A stretch of 64,000 nucleotides of DNA from Serripes groenlandicus (GCA_031761405.1 JASEVX010000011.1:20071959-20135958); one strand, 5' to 3'. Shown: positions 11,071 to 22,023, counted from the first letter of the stretch. Made by a program: numbers and translations. The notes: generated by a model from the letters alone, not told the origin.

Positions 11071-11639
11071 ATTACCAAGACAATCAACTGGTGACAGCCG
11101 TACGACTTGCATCTTTCAAAAATATGAACGGAAGAGGAAGAGTTTTCGAGAGGAGCAATCATATGTTTCAATGTTGTCAAACAATTTATTTGATTCTTTA
11201 AGACCCCTTTCAAAAACACGATTAAACAAGTATAAAGTAGCCCATAGTTAAAAGTGAACTTCAGTGATCAGTAATTTATGACAGTACGATTTAAAAATCA
11301 AATCGTGATATCCAAACCCACTTTAGATATCATGCTACTGTATAGATAGTGAGTTTTTAGAATAAATATGAAGTCATACATTTTTGTCCAGTTTAGGAAT
11401 AACTTGAAACACGCAGCAATGTCACTTTTATGACAAACTTGAAAGACGCAAACATTTCAATTTATTACTAACTTGAAGCACAAATAAAACGCAAAAAATT
11501 GGTAATTTATGTCGCTTCGATTACTTTGTTATTTTCTAATAAAATACATTTCATAGATACAGACGTATTTCAATGCATATGCAGCAGATGACTACTTATG
11601 AACATTCATTGATAGAGCTTTGCCATATTCTTTATATAC
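11071..11639. other. AT-rich spacer
   Basis: No supported feature. Confidence 0.4.
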
Positions 11640-11846
11640 CCAGTTGTAGACAAATTGTGACGCATCTACTTTTGACAACAAAGTGGCAAAAGGGGAAATT
11701 GCCCCCAATGAGCAATTTCTCCTTTTGCCACTGTGTTTTCAACTGTTTTTAGTAAGTATAGTTCATTGTTAGATAATTTCTATAGTTTTTCCAGATGTGT
11801 TAACGTCTTGTGCATATCAGATTTGTCGTATGTGGGAAAGGGTTAA
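11640..11846. mobile_element. Family A TTAA MITE, left end decayed
   Basis: The central hairpin (AAAGTGGCAAAAGGGGAAATTG and its inverse) and the right end TATGTGGGAAAGGGTTAA are clear. The left terminus has lost CCCTTTCCC. Confidence 0.75.
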
Positions 11847-11884
11847 AAATACATCAAGACCCCCTTATTTTCATGTTAAGTTTT

Positions 11885-12035
11885 AGTTTAGTTTCGGTGG
11901 TGTTTTACGCCATTTTTAAAACAAAATCAGGTAAAACACGGCGTTTCCTGGGTTATTTGGTCCATTTATACTGACCAGCGAGTCAGTCGTAATGCGACCT
12001 CCCGCACTCGAGGCGGACGCTCTACCAATGTCTAT
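11885..12035 (-). mobile_element. Degraded tRNA-derived SINE
   Basis: Carries ACGCCATTTTTAAAAC and the internal CACGGCGTTTCCTGGG and CAGTCGTAATGC blocks of the window's SINE family. The tRNA head survives only as CACTCGAGGCGGACGCTCTACCA. Confidence 0.55.
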
Positions 12036-12064
12036 CTTTCTGGTAAAAGGACGGTGAAGGAGGC

Positions 12065-12342
12065 TTAACCGTTTCCCTCATACGACAATTCTGCAGCAGA
12101 CGACTTTTAACATATTTTGTAAAAAAAATCAAAAAAAAAATCCCTTTAATTGAATGGATAACATATGACTAAAAGTGGAAAACATTGTGGCAAAAGGAGA
12201 GGACCTTCAATAAGCTATGAGCTTTCAGTCCAATCCATTTCTCCATTGTATATTTTTTGATGTTACCTACTATGTAAAAATATATGAGAATTAAATATGT
12301 TTAAATTAATAAAGTGCGTCTTTGCAGGTGGGAAAGGGTTAA
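12065..12342. mobile_element. Composite family A MITE
   Basis: The left end TTAACCGTTTCCCTCATACG and right end GGTGGGAAAGGGTTAA are family A. The middle switches at GGAGAGGACCTTCAATAAGC into sequence with its own short hairpin. The right part recurs at 17487-17634. Confidence 0.78.
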
Positions 12343-12405
12343 TGAAGGTGTCAGTAGCGTTCAATGGAGGCTGCACAGTTTTATGAAGATTGTACCACTA
12401 GATTA

Positions 12406-12635
12406 TTAACCCTTTCCCTCATACTTCAATTCTGCAGCAGACGACTTTGAACGTATTTTGTCAAAACATAGAAAATCTCCATAATTGAATGGATAACCTA
12501 TGACACAAAGTGGAAAACATTGTGACAAGAGGAGAAATTGCACGTTTTGAGCAATTTCTTCTTTTTTCACTACGTTTTCAAAAAGCCGTCTGCTGCAGAG
12601 GCGTCAGAAAGGGTCTATATGAGGGAAAGGGTTAA
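12406..12635. mobile_element. Family A TTAA MITE
   Basis: Full-length: TTAACCCTTTCCCTCATAC to GAGGGAAAGGGTTAA with GCAGCAGACGACTTTGAACG and GCCGTCTGCTGCAGAGGCG modules and the central hairpin. The homologous stretch at 53750-53775 runs straight from GGAGG to GTGAGACTGTG and so lacks this element and its neighbour at 12065. Confidence 0.92.
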
Positions 12636-12748
12636 GGTGAGACTGTGCGGATGCATTTAGGACCCCAAATCGATTGGCGCATCTCTTTGTCACCAAACTA
12701 AACCCTGTTCCGACGATTTACTACATCTGGGAAAAGGTTAATCTACTA

Positions 12749-12934
12749 TCAACCCTTTCCCGCATACAACACATCTGCAGCAGATATCTTTAAAAAAAAC
12801 GCTAACACCTGAAAAAAATCTATATATGAGAATAATATAGCAAAAGGAGAAGTTCCTCATTTTGAGCGAGTTCGCAATTTGTTTTAATGTCGTCAAAGAG
12901 TTCTGTTACTGAGGTTTATGAGGGATGGGGTTAC
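12749..12934. mobile_element. Decayed family A MITE
   Basis: Left end CAACCCTTTCCCGCATACAA and right end TATGAGGGATGGGGTTAC. The TTAA targets have mutated. Confidence 0.7.
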
Positions 12935-13112
12935 AAGTGTGAAACGAATAGTGAACCGGACAAAGAGGAAGTATAAATCACTGAAGCCGAACTTGTAACT
13001 AACTTGTTATTGTCAGTAAAGAATGTACGAGTACATTGTTTCATAGCTATTTGTATCATCACGGCACACGTCAACAATGTCAATGACAATACCTTTTTAC
13101 CGACCCATAGTA

Positions 13113-13409
13113 TTGATTGATTGATTGGGGTTTAACGCCGTTTTTAACAATTTCTTAGTTATATCACGGCGGCCAGTTCGCCTACTCATGCAATTCCTGG
13201 TGTTCTCACACCAGTACTTCACACAACAATCTTCTCATACCAACTGGCTGCTTTTCCACATAGTCTTAGCCCAGTGGTGGAACACGAATAACGCATGTCG
13301 CATTGACTTTTGTCAATCGCTGGAAAGAAAGTTGGCCGAGCCGGGATTCGAACTCACAACCCATGCATTGACAGCGCGCGTCGCTACCGACTAATCTACC
13401 GGGGCTCGT
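13113..13409 (-). mobile_element. tRNA-derived SINE with 13-bp target duplication
   Basis: Minus-strand SINE. The head GAGCCCCGGTAGATTAGTCG supplies the A box and GAGTTCGAATCCCGG the B box, and the 3' end is ACGGCGTTAAACCCCAATCA with an (AATC)n tail. CCGACCCATAGTA flanks it on both sides (13100-13112 and 13410-13422). An orthologous but internally deleted copy with the same target duplication is at 54381-54536. Confidence 0.93.
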
Positions 13410-13506
13410 CCGACCCATAGTACAAAGCATTCGATTTAACTAACATTATATAGCTGAGATTGTTGTCTTTATTAATATTTCATTTACATATTGATTGTTT
13501 TGTTTT

Positions 13507-13735
13507 TTGTACGCCATTTTCAACCATTTTTCAGTTATATCACTTGTTTGTATAAGTTGCCAATACTACTGGTCAATTTATCCTGACACCAGTCAGCCAG
13601 TCGTAATGCTAACCCCCACAAGGAGGCAGCCATTAGTTCCATTTTAAAATATTTCGTATGACCCTGCCGGGGATCGAACCAGCGACCACTCGCCCTCGTG
13701 TCTGACGCTCTACCACTGCACAACCGAGGCGTTAG
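13507..13735 (-). mobile_element. tRNA-derived SINE, second subfamily
   Basis: Minus strand: head GCCTCGGTTGTGCAGTGGTA (A-box region), B box GGTTCGATCCCC, body with CATTACGACTGGCTGACTGG, 3' part AAAATGGCGTACAAAAAAC. Partner copy at 54770-55012. Confidence 0.85.
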
Positions 13736-13810
13736 CTGATAGTTATGTCCTTATCAATTTTTCATCTATATATAGATGAAATAGTATTACATCATGATTG
13801 TCGTTTTGAA

Positions 13811-15194
13811 GCAATGAATAAGTTAGCATTAGGTATATTGGTGTATATCAGTTGAATTACAAGAAGAATTTTGATGCAAAGCACCAAAGACGCCGCGCAT
13901 TATTTTGAAGCATGACTTAAAGGAAGCAGATGCAGTTCAGTATATTTAAATATCCTGTGCAAGCAGCCAGGATGCAAATATTTTTAACAAGAAGGCCAAA
14001 TGTCCCTTTATTTTAAACAAGAAGGCCAAGACGTGCCTATATTGCTCACCTGGCTACCATAGCCTATATAAAAAGGTTACCAAGAGCAGAAAGGGTCAAT
14101 ATTGACGTAGGGATTAAACGTTTTATATGCTACGATCTATGTGATATTCAGCATGTGAAGTTTAGTCGTGAAATGACAAGTTTAGTCCTGAAACCATTTG
14201 GTTAACGGTTTGCTTAACATTCACTGCAACTATAATGTGTCATACAAGCTGAAGTTTTAAATCCTCTAACTAGATCCATTAGATAAAAACCCATAGGTGC
14301 TTAAATATTAACATATATTAAGGTTTATTACCTCTAGTTATTAGTCGCCGGGCAGAAGCCCGCAACTTATATTCTTAATAGCTTTTCGGAAATGACATGG
14401 GAGGAGAGTTATTATTAGAAAAAAGCAAATTTAAATGTCTTGAACATATTACAATGGTGATTGTTTAAAAACACTTAGTTATGACACATCTAAAATGAAA
14501 TAAATAATCCGAAGTATATGCAGTTTCTTTAGTTTGACTCGCATTTACGTTTTTTTTTTGTCTTATTTACGAAGACAAAAGAGTCCCTGCTAGACTTGCG
14601 TCAATATCGAGATGAAACTCACATCGAATTCTCCATTTAATAGCAATTTTAACTTACTGAATGTTATTTTCATGTTCAAAGAGATGTCTTGATTTGTGTA
14701 GAATTCATTTAATAATATTAATCCATGAATATCTAAAATAGGAACTGATTCTAAGCTAAATATGTTGATCAAGTGACTACCGAATACCGACTGCGTAGAT
14801 AAACCTCCTTTGCAGAGAGCCGTTCTTTACACTCACTTACAAATGATTTAAAATGTTTATTTGGTTCGAAACAAATTACGAAAAGAACAAACTGAGATAA
14901 AACTGGTTTTAATATAAATATTACTTTGAATGAACACTCTCTGCCTATAAAGAGAGTGTAAAAAACGACAATTATGCGAAGAAGAAACGAATCGGGTCTT
15001 TCGTACAAAATTATTTCGTCCTTGACAATGTTAAATGTGTCATTAGATTCACTACACGCATTTTTCTTGCGATCTGCATATTGTTATGCATCATTGACAC
15101 AAGAGCGCTCGTCATTATATAATCTAAAACATGAGTAGACTAATGATTTGCAAGATTATTCATTTCCTGTTTATGATCAATAATTAGTTGGCTG
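13811..15194. other. AT-rich single-copy stretch
   Basis: No coding exon could be defended. There are small ORFs (14590-14772, 14769-15008 minus) with no recognisable product and no splice framing. CATGTCATTTCC and similar words are not repeated as an element here. Confidence 0.4.
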
Positions 15195-15526
15195 TGTGCA
15201 TTTTTTTTCAGTTATATCACGGCGTTTCCTGGGTAAGTAACCAGTTGTTCTGGTCCATTTATCCTTACACCAGCCAGTCAGTCGTAACGCTGATTCCGCA
15301 ACCCTGAGCGCCAAAGAATGTCAATAATTATCACCATCTATCAAGTAATGGCCGGATATCGAACCCGTGACCTGCCGCATTCGAGGTGGAATCTCCTCCA
15401 CTATACCACCGAGACGCTTCCCATGGAGACACGAGGGAAAACCAGGCAATGCATGAGTAGGTGAACTGGCCGCCGTGATATAACTGAGAAATTGTTAAAA
15501 ACGGCGTTAAACCCCAATCAATCAAT
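15195..15526 (-). mobile_element. Composite of two minus-strand SINE pieces
   Basis: 15195-15420 is a SINE with B box GGTTCGATATCC and A-box region GTGGTATAGTGG. 15421-15526 is the 3' half of the other SINE subfamily (GAGTAGGTGAACTGGCCGCC through the CAATCAATCAAT tail, here in plus orientation). Confidence 0.75.
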
Positions 15527-15547
15527 AGTTAACGCAGAGGTAGTATA

Positions 15548-16044
15548 CAGTGTATGTTTACCACGTGACTTTGACGTCACAAATGCTACGGCGGACAGAA
15601 ATATTTTACTTCGGTTTAGATGTAAAAACAAAGGCAACTTTTTTTTATTTCTTCATCATTTTTAATGAAACATGTCGCAGTCTACGCCGCTAAGAGAGCC
15701 CTTTCTCCGGTTTTCAACTGAGTTTGATTAGTGGTTTAGTTTCTTCAATCACTTCGATGAACCTTTTCTCAAAATTTATTAATATCGCCGACAGCCGGAG
15801 CATTGTCAAAACTGGATTTTGAGAACAGGTTCGTCGATGTGTTTGAAAAAACTAGACCACCAATCAAACTCCTGTAAAAAGAAACGGAGATAGGACATTG
15901 TAAGCGGCGTAGACTGCGCCATATTTCATTAAAAAGGGTGGGAAAAAAAAAAGTTACCATTGTTTTTACATTCTTATCAAGAGCAATTATTGCTGCCTAA
16001 CCATGCAAATATGACGTCAAAAGTCACGTGGTATACACACACTG
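15548..16044. mobile_element. Tc1/mariner-type MITE with long foldback arms
   Basis: TIR CAGTGTATGTTTACCACGTG (left) against CAGTGTGTGTATACCACGTG (inverse of right), continuing into ACTTT(T)GACGTCA. TA dinucleotides lie at 15546-15547 and 16045-16046. Most of the interior is inverted too (CGCAGTCTACGCCGCT / AGCGGCGTAGACTGCG; TTTGATTAGTGGTTTAGTT / inverse). The homologous locus near 56895-56965 lacks it. Confidence 0.87.
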
Positions 16045-16326
16045 TATATTACATGTCTAAAAACCGTACAAGCGCAATACTAGTCAGAATAATTGTGTTC
16101 TCATAAAAGAAAATTGGCAAAATGTTAGATTTAATTTGAGAGAGAAGTGCTGACAAACTTATATTATTGGTCACCGCTGTTAAGCAGCCAATTTGTATTA
16201 AGTAGCCACTTGAAGTTTAATCAAAACAATAATGTCATTTATTTACCCTGGTTCCCCCAACAATGTTTTTCCAGAGTCGTCTGCTACAAAGGCGCCATCA
16301 GGGAACATTCAACCATTGCGGTCCAA

Positions 16327-16398
16327 TCGGAACTTCTCGGGTAATTCCGTAATCCTTCATGATTGGTGAAGCATTCATCACCGAGGTATTCCGAATGC
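16327..16398. mobile_element. 72-bp inverted-repeat insertion with 13-bp direct repeats
   Basis: TCGGAA...CTCGGGTAATTCCG and CACCGAGGTATTCCGA form imperfect inverted ends. CATTGCGGTCCAA is present on both sides (16314-16326 and 16398-16410, overlapping the element edge by one base). A relative is present in inverse orientation near 56546-56625. Confidence 0.6.
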
Positions 16399-16555
16399 AT
16401 TGCGGTCCAAGAGAAGATGCCGAGTTTCCAAAAAAAACCAACAACATTGTTTGATTAAGTTAAACAGTGTTTGAAGAGGTCAGAAATGCATACTGTTTCT
16501 TAAAGTTCAGGCCCCGATGAATACAAATTAGTTGATTCGATCAAATTGACGCAAT

Positions 16556-16768
16556 TTAACCCTTTTACTGCTGGAACCGATTTTGTGAAGCCTGTGCTAT
16601 TAGTTTACACCCAGACAAGCCGGCGAATCCGTACAGTCTGACCAGGTTCGATACTGTTGGCTGCACAACTCATCAACTTATCCTGATATTCATAGACAAT
16701 TCTATGAACTCTTCACAATGCAAAACTGGTGAAATGCATTTTTAAAAATTCAGCAATGAAAAGGTTGA
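16556..16768. mobile_element. TTAA-type MITE, third family
   Basis: TTAACCCTTTTACTGCTGG at the left and CAGCAATGAAAAGGTTGA at the right, with an internal short hairpin ATAGACAATTCTAT. Same size class as families A and B but different interior. Confidence 0.6.
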
Positions 16769-17049
16769 AGGAGTTTTAAGTAGGTTCGTGAAATCAAGGG
16801 GGCTAAATGACCGCAACCTTAAGTGGGACGGCATTTTACAGGCCGAGTATTCGAAAAGTAGTGTGGTTCATGGTAGATACGCAATTCTTGTAAATGATTA
16901 GAGATCGTCTTTGCAAGAACATTTACAATTCATTACTGAGCCCCGTCACACAAATTCCAACCCTGAGAGGTTTTTAAAACAATGACAGTTAGTTTAAACT
17001 TATTTATTTTACATCGATTGCGAAACAAGCTTTCAGCTTTTATCTTATC

Positions 17050-17305
17050 TGACGAATGCCGTGGTCTGAATGTAGGAAAAGCCCTATGCTTGCTTCACCT
17101 TTTTCCCACATACAACAAATCTGCAGCAGACGACTTTGAACACGGAGTGACAAAAACCTGAACAATCTACATGAAAGATAGCTTTATTATTAAATAAAGT
17201 TGAAAACATTGTGGCCAAAGGAGAAATTGCTCATCGTGAGCAATTTCACCTTTGGCCAAAATATTTTCAAAAGTCGTCTGCTGCTATGACGTCAAAGTGC
17301 GCCAT
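17050..17305. mobile_element. Family A MITE half in inverted duplication
   Basis: Contains CTTTTTCCCACATACAAC, AGCAGACGACTTTGAACAC and the central hairpin GTGGCCAAAGGAGAAATTGC. It is the inverse of 24090-24350, including about 45 bp outside the MITE end (GCCGTGGTCTGAATGTAGGA against TCCTACATTCAGAACACGGC). Confidence 0.75.
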
Positions 17306-17486
17306 CCTTTGTCTATTTCTGCTCTCCTTACATCTATCTCTTTCTTCCTCTTTCTCCCTCCTTGCTCTCTTTCTCCACTCTCTTTTATGTTTCTATTTCT
17401 TGTATTATAAATTACAAAGCTAAAGTAAGCTGATATTTTCTGCACATATTAAATATTTACCGTGATTCCTGTAAATCAATCTTTAT

Positions 17487-17634
17487 TGGAGAGGACCTTC
17501 AATAAGCTATGAGCTTTCAGTCCAATCCATTTCTCCATTGTATATTTTTTTATGTTACCTACTATGTAAAAATATATGAGAATTAAATATGTTTAAATTA
17601 ATAAAGTGCGTCTTTGCAGGTGGAAAAGGGTTAA
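17487..17634. mobile_element. Right part of a composite family A MITE
   Basis: Near-identical to 12197-12342, from GGAGAGGACCTTCAATAAGC to the GGTGGAAAAGGGTTAA end. The left part is missing. Confidence 0.75.
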
Positions 17635-17697
17635 TGAAGGTGTCAGTAGCGTTCAATGGAGGCTGCACAGTTTTATGAAGATTGTACCACTAGATTA

Positions 17698-17929
17698 TTA
17701 ACCCTTTCCCTCATATACTTCAATTCTGCAGCAGACGACTTTGAACGTATTTTGTCAAAACATAGAAAATCTCCATAATTAAATGGATAACCTATGACAA
17801 AAAGTGGAAAACATTGTGACAAAAGGAGAAATTGCACGTTTTGTGCAATTTCTTCTTTTGTCACTATGTTTTCAAAAAGCCGTCTGCTGCAGAGGCGTCA
17901 GAAAGCGTCTATATGAGGGAAAGGGTTAA
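17698..17929. mobile_element. Family A TTAA MITE
   Basis: Full-length copy, near-identical to 12406-12635 with the same 60-bp left flank (GTGTCAGTAGCGTTCAATGG), so this is a copied segment and not an independent insertion. Confidence 0.92.
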
Positions 17930-18329
17930 CGGGGTAAGTTCTGACCAGACTGCTTGGATGAGCAGACTTATGTTCATCAGGGTCTAATTTCACCAAAATT
18001 ACTTAGTGAGAAGTAATACTTGAATACTAAAAAGCATAATTCATCTTTTTTTTTTTTTTTACTAAATTGTGTCAGTCAGCAAGGTCACTACATGTATTTA
18101 TGTCAACTTAGTCATTAACTTAAATACATTCAATCATTTCTGTTTTACAAAATATTAGGGAAATCAAAGATGATGAAATACATGTATGATGTTTGAGTAT
18201 TTAAGTATTACTTTAGCGCCAAGTAAGGGTGGTGTGATTGGCCCCTGTGTTCTTTTGTTTTCGTTCGACTCGAATAGAGTGACTCCGATGAGCATTACGA
18301 AATATTTAATTGAGCGGAAATGTATACGA

Positions 18330-18542
18330 ATGAATGTATATTGTTTTATGGCGCATCGACAGCTAAGGTCATTTAGCGCGCAATCAAATTTAATTATTCA
18401 CGATCCCTGGGTAAACAAACCAGTACTAGGCTAGAAAATGTGCCTTGCCCAAGGGCACTCCACCATGACCGTAGTGCCGCGACTGGGGATCGAACCCGGG
18501 ACACCCGGTTTCGAAATCCCCGACGCTAACCACTCGACCACA
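18330..18542 (-). mobile_element. tRNA-derived SINE with 14-bp target duplication
   Basis: Minus-strand SINE. The head TGTGGTCGAGTGGTTAGCGT contains the A box, and CGGGTTCGATCCCCAG the B box. The 3' end is GCGCCATAAAACAATATACA followed by a TTCATTCAT tail. GGAAATGTATACGA is present at 18316-18329 and 18543-18556. The duplicated block at 42294-42309 has this sequence once with no SINE. Confidence 0.95.
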
Positions 18543-18632
18543 GGAAATGTATACGAGGGGTTATCCTAAAGTAACTAGACTTTCGTGATAACTTTTCATT
18601 ATTTGATGAAAATTAGTTCATATGTTTGTGCT

Positions 18633-18832
18633 TTCACCCTTTTCCGTATACGGAGGTTTTTTGGTGTCTCTGCAGCATCTGCAGTAAACGAATTTTGAAA
18701 AAATCATCATTTTGTCATTATGTGTTCAACTCTTTTCGACGATAATATTCCATTCATATAGATTTTTAATATTTTTAAATTCAAATATTTAAGTAGTTTA
18801 CTGCAAGTTTGTTGTATGTGGGAAAGGGTTAA
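18633..18832. mobile_element. Decayed family A MITE, block copy 1
   Basis: Left CACCCTTTTCCGTATACGG, right TATGTGGGAAAGGGTTAA. The better-preserved partner is at 42386-42603. Confidence 0.78.
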
Positions 18833-19039
18833 ATCGATGAATTTCTTTTATTTGACAATATTGTCACAGAAACGACACACTTTAGTTAATACACAAAACA
18901 CGATTTTGAATAGCGATTATCTTAAAACAAACCAAAAAAAAATGCTTATGCGTAATTTTATGCCAATACTTTGAAGTAATGTTTTTTTTAATACATAATT
19001 TACAATTTCAATGGAAAATGACGTCAAATCAAACACTAG

Positions 19040-20215
19040 AAGAGTGTCTGTCAGTTATACCAGGTTCAACACTACGAAACTTAAACACAATAAAAGTGTT
19101 TGTTAGTCATATCAGGTTTTACACTACGAAACTTAAACACAATAAAAATGTTTGTTAGTCATATCAGGTTTTTCACTACGAAACTTAAACACAATAAAAG
19201 TGTTTTACAGTCATATCAGGTTTTACAATACGAAACTCAAACTCAAGAAAAGTGTTTGTCAGTCATATCAGGTTTTACATTACGAAACTTAAACACACGA
19301 AAAGTGTTTGTCAGTCATATCAGGTTTTACACTACGAAACTTAAACACAATAAAAATGTTTGTCAGTCATATCAGGTTTTTCACTACGAAACTTAAACAC
19401 AATAAAAGTGTTTGTCAGTCATATCAGGTTTTACACTACGAAACTTAAACACAATAAAAGTGTTTGTCAGTCATATCAGGTTTTACACTACGAAACTTAA
19501 ACACAATAAAAGTGTTTGTCAGTCAAACCATGTTTAACACTAGGAAACTTAAACACAATAAAAGTGTTTGTCAGTCAAACCATGTTTAACACTACGAAAC
19601 TTAAACACAATAAAAGTGTTTGTCAGTCAAATCCGGTTTCACACTACGAAACTAAAAATCTAAAAAATGTTTGTTAGTCATATCAGGTTTAACACTACGA
19701 AACTTAAACACAATAAAAATGTTTGTCAGTCATATCAGGTTTTTCACTACGAAACTTAAACACAATAAAAGTGTTTGTCAGTCATATCAGGTTTTACACT
19801 ACGAAACTTAAACACAATAAAAGTGTTTGTCAGTCATATCAGGTTTTACACTACGAAACTTAAACACAATAAAAGTGTTTGTCAGTCATATCAGGTTTTA
19901 CACTACGAAACTTAAACACAATAAAAGTGTTTGTCAGTCATATCAGGTGTTACACTACGAAACTTAAACACAATAAAAGTGTTTGTCAGTCATATCAGGT
20001 GTTACACTACGAAACTTAAACACAATAAAAGTGTTTGTCAGTCATATCAGGTGTTACACTACTAAACTTAAACACAATAAAAGTGTTTGTCAGTCATATC
20101 AGGTTTTATACTGCGAAACTTAAACACACAAGAAGTGTTTGTCAGTCATATCAGCTTTACACTACGAAACTTAAACACAATACAAGTGTTTATCAGTCAT
20201 ATCAGGTTTAACACT
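19040..20215. repeat. 52-bp minisatellite, about 22 units
   Basis: The unit is ACACTACGAAACTTAAACAC, then AATAAAAGTGTTTGTCAGTC, then ATATCAGGTTTT (unit starts at 19069 and 19121 show the 52-bp period). Each unit contains the short inverted repeat AAACAC...GTGTTT. Partner array at 42853-43771. Confidence 0.95.
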
Positions 20216-20323
20216 ACTACAAAATTTTCCTTTAGATAAGCAGCATATATGTACGCATTTTGATTAAAGTTCAACAATTCCAACTGATGTATTTGATGCG
20301 TTAAAAGCGTACATATATCACAT

Positions 20324-20472
20324 TTAACCCTTTCCCACATACAACAACAGACGACTTTGAAGACATATAGACAAACCTATGGAAAGCGTCTATAAATAAA
20401 GATATAATTATTGAATAGAAAATGAGATTATTCTGGCAAATGGAGACATGTCTCACACTATGAGCAATTAAC
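20324..20472. mobile_element. 5' half of a family A MITE
   Basis: TTAACCCTTTCCCACATACA and the AGACGACTTTGAAGAC module are present. The right half is lost where the LINE fragment begins. This stretch is absent from block copy 2. Confidence 0.65.
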
Positions 20473-20499
20473 GACGTTTGTGCGAAGTACCTACACACT

Positions 20500-21125
20500 T
20501 TTTTTTCCAGTTAAAAGCAACAACCAAATGGTTATTCGAACATACGTGTTAATATCATCTTTCAAATTTCAATCTTACCTTACTGATGTTAAAGTTGATA
20601 AATATAGAATTGTGTTATCTAGAATAAGAGTATCTGTACACAGATTACAGGTAGAGACAGGTAGATGGCATAAGCCAGTGGCTATTCCTTATACAGAAAG
20701 AAAATGTCATCTATGTAATGTGCTTGAAGATGAGTATCATTTTGTTCTTGAATGTACACTATATGCTGAGATTAGAAGAACATATATAGATCAGATATAT
20801 ATTTACGACCAAATGTGGTAACATTTGTAGAATTGTTAACCTCTCATAATCCAAATGTCAATAGAAAATTAGCAATGTACGTATTTAAGGCTATAGATGT
20901 AAGAAAAACATATTACTCTTATTATGGATAATTATGTGAACTCTCTCACGCTTCAAATTATATATGTATTGTATTTGAACTGATAATTACAAAAACATGT
21001 ATTAGTATTTGTATTAATTGATATTATGTATGATTTTTGACTATTGTAATATAAAGTGTTATATTGCTTGTGTACGCATGGGCATATTGCCTAATGTATT
21101 TGAAATAAACTCTAAAACTCTACAT
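20500..21125 (+). mobile_element. 5'-truncated LINE: reverse-transcriptase ORF C-terminus and 3' UTR
   Basis: The ORF to 20821 encodes RLQVETGRWHKP and a zinc-knuckle-like motif CHLC...EDEYHFVLEC (C-x2-C-x7-H-x4-C), the typical end of the polymerase ORF of many invertebrate non-LTR elements. It stops early at TAA 20819-20821; similar coding traces (LTSHNPNVNRKLAMYVFKA) follow in another frame, so the copy is broken. A 3' UTR with AATAAA-like GAAATAAACTC follows. Block copy 2 has nothing here (20216-21182 is missing there), which fits an insertion after the duplication or a deletion in copy 2. Confidence 0.75.
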
Positions 21126-21284
21126 GTAATACATCAAATAGGTAAAGGAGTCACATTGTTTTCTCGATTATGATGTCATAATTCAAATCGTTTTATATTT
21201 CAATCAAAATCCTAGTCCTTTTTGATCGGCCCTCCTACGTAAAGATGGGTGGGACAACAATGTTCCGGTCCTCAAGGACCTGTG

Positions 21285-21330
21285 GTTAGTGTATATAAAT
21301 GTACGGTTTTGATAAGAACATCAGTTTACT
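21285..21330 (+). promoter_or_regulatory. Core promoter of gene A: TATA box plus initiator
   Basis: TATATAAAT at 21292-21300 is followed by the initiator-like ACATCAGTTT; the A of TCA is at 21323, about 29 bp after the TATAAA start. The same spacing is kept in gene B. The start site is inferred, not observed. Confidence 0.55.
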
Positions 21331-21402
21331 AATTACGGAGCGGGCAAGACAATTAAAATTGTTTCAATATTTGAGTGATTTTAATTGTTTTATAAAAAGA
21401 AG
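21323..21402 (+). other. Gene A exon 1 (untranslated)
   Basis: From the predicted start site to a splice donor AAGAAG|GTATGT at 21403. It holds no ATG that opens a plausible protein in frame with later exons. The region aligns with the gene B leader with a few changes and the same donor position. Confidence 0.5.
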
Positions 21403-21500
21403 GTATGTTCGAATTATTATTGTAATATTTAACAGTTTGATATCATATGAAATGAGTTTTATCGATTTGGACTCTGAGTAGCTACCCTCTTTTACATCAT

Positions 21501-21630
21501 TTAACATTTTCCAAAGTATAGAGTCACTTCGACGCATCTGCAGCAGATGAATTTTGAAAACAAAATATTTTGCCTAGCTTATTTCAATGTCGTCTGCTGC
21601 GGAGTTTTTTGAAAGTCGGAAAAGGTTGAA
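21501..21630. mobile_element. Shortened family A MITE in gene A intron 1
   Basis: TTAACATTTTCCAAAG at left and GTCGGAAAAGGTTGA at right, with GCAGCAGATGAATTTTGA and GTCGTCTGCTGC modules. The fuller partner is at 44087-44290. Confidence 0.7.
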
Positions 21631-21662
21631 GATATATTGGCATACAACTAGGGGAGCTACAC

Positions 21663-22023
21663 TTAAAGGTGCTAAACTCTAGATGTAGATAAAAAATTTT
21701 GAAATGTTGAAACTTCTGCAAATATTGCTAATAGTGACAACAAAGTAAGTAATAAATAGTTCAAAACTATTTAACAGTAAATGCTGAAAAACAGTCAATT
21801 GGAAGTCATGAAAATGTACAAAATATGGCTTAACGGGTACATGTATGTCTACATAGTTAAAATAAAGCACAAACGATCAATATTTAGATGTTTATTGTAC
21901 TGGAAAGTGAAATTATTACTCTTATTATATCCCAGAATTAGTATTCTTATATTTTAAGACAGCTTTTGAACAGTTTTAAAACTCTGACTATACTATCTAT
22001 AATCTGGAGTTCAGGACCTTTAA
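21663..22023. mobile_element. MITE family E, uninterrupted copy
   Basis: TTAAAGGTGCTAAACTCTAG at left and CTGGAGTTCAGGACCTTTAA at right. It serves as the empty-site reference for the hAT-like insertion at 8594-9099. It lies in gene A intron 1 and is absent from gene B. Confidence 0.82.

Noticed and set aside
13125..13394. 89-codon ORF
   Set aside because: It lies wholly inside the minus-strand SINE 13113-13409.
13310..13409. tRNA-like A and B boxes as tRNA genes (also near 18480, 36480, 53870, 54960, 60320)
   Set aside because: Each is joined to a SINE body and often bracketed by target duplications; cloverleaf stems are incomplete.
20480..20821. 113-codon ORF as an independent gene
   Set aside because: The sequence is the C-terminal part of a LINE polymerase in a 5'-truncated copy; the Met is fortuitous.
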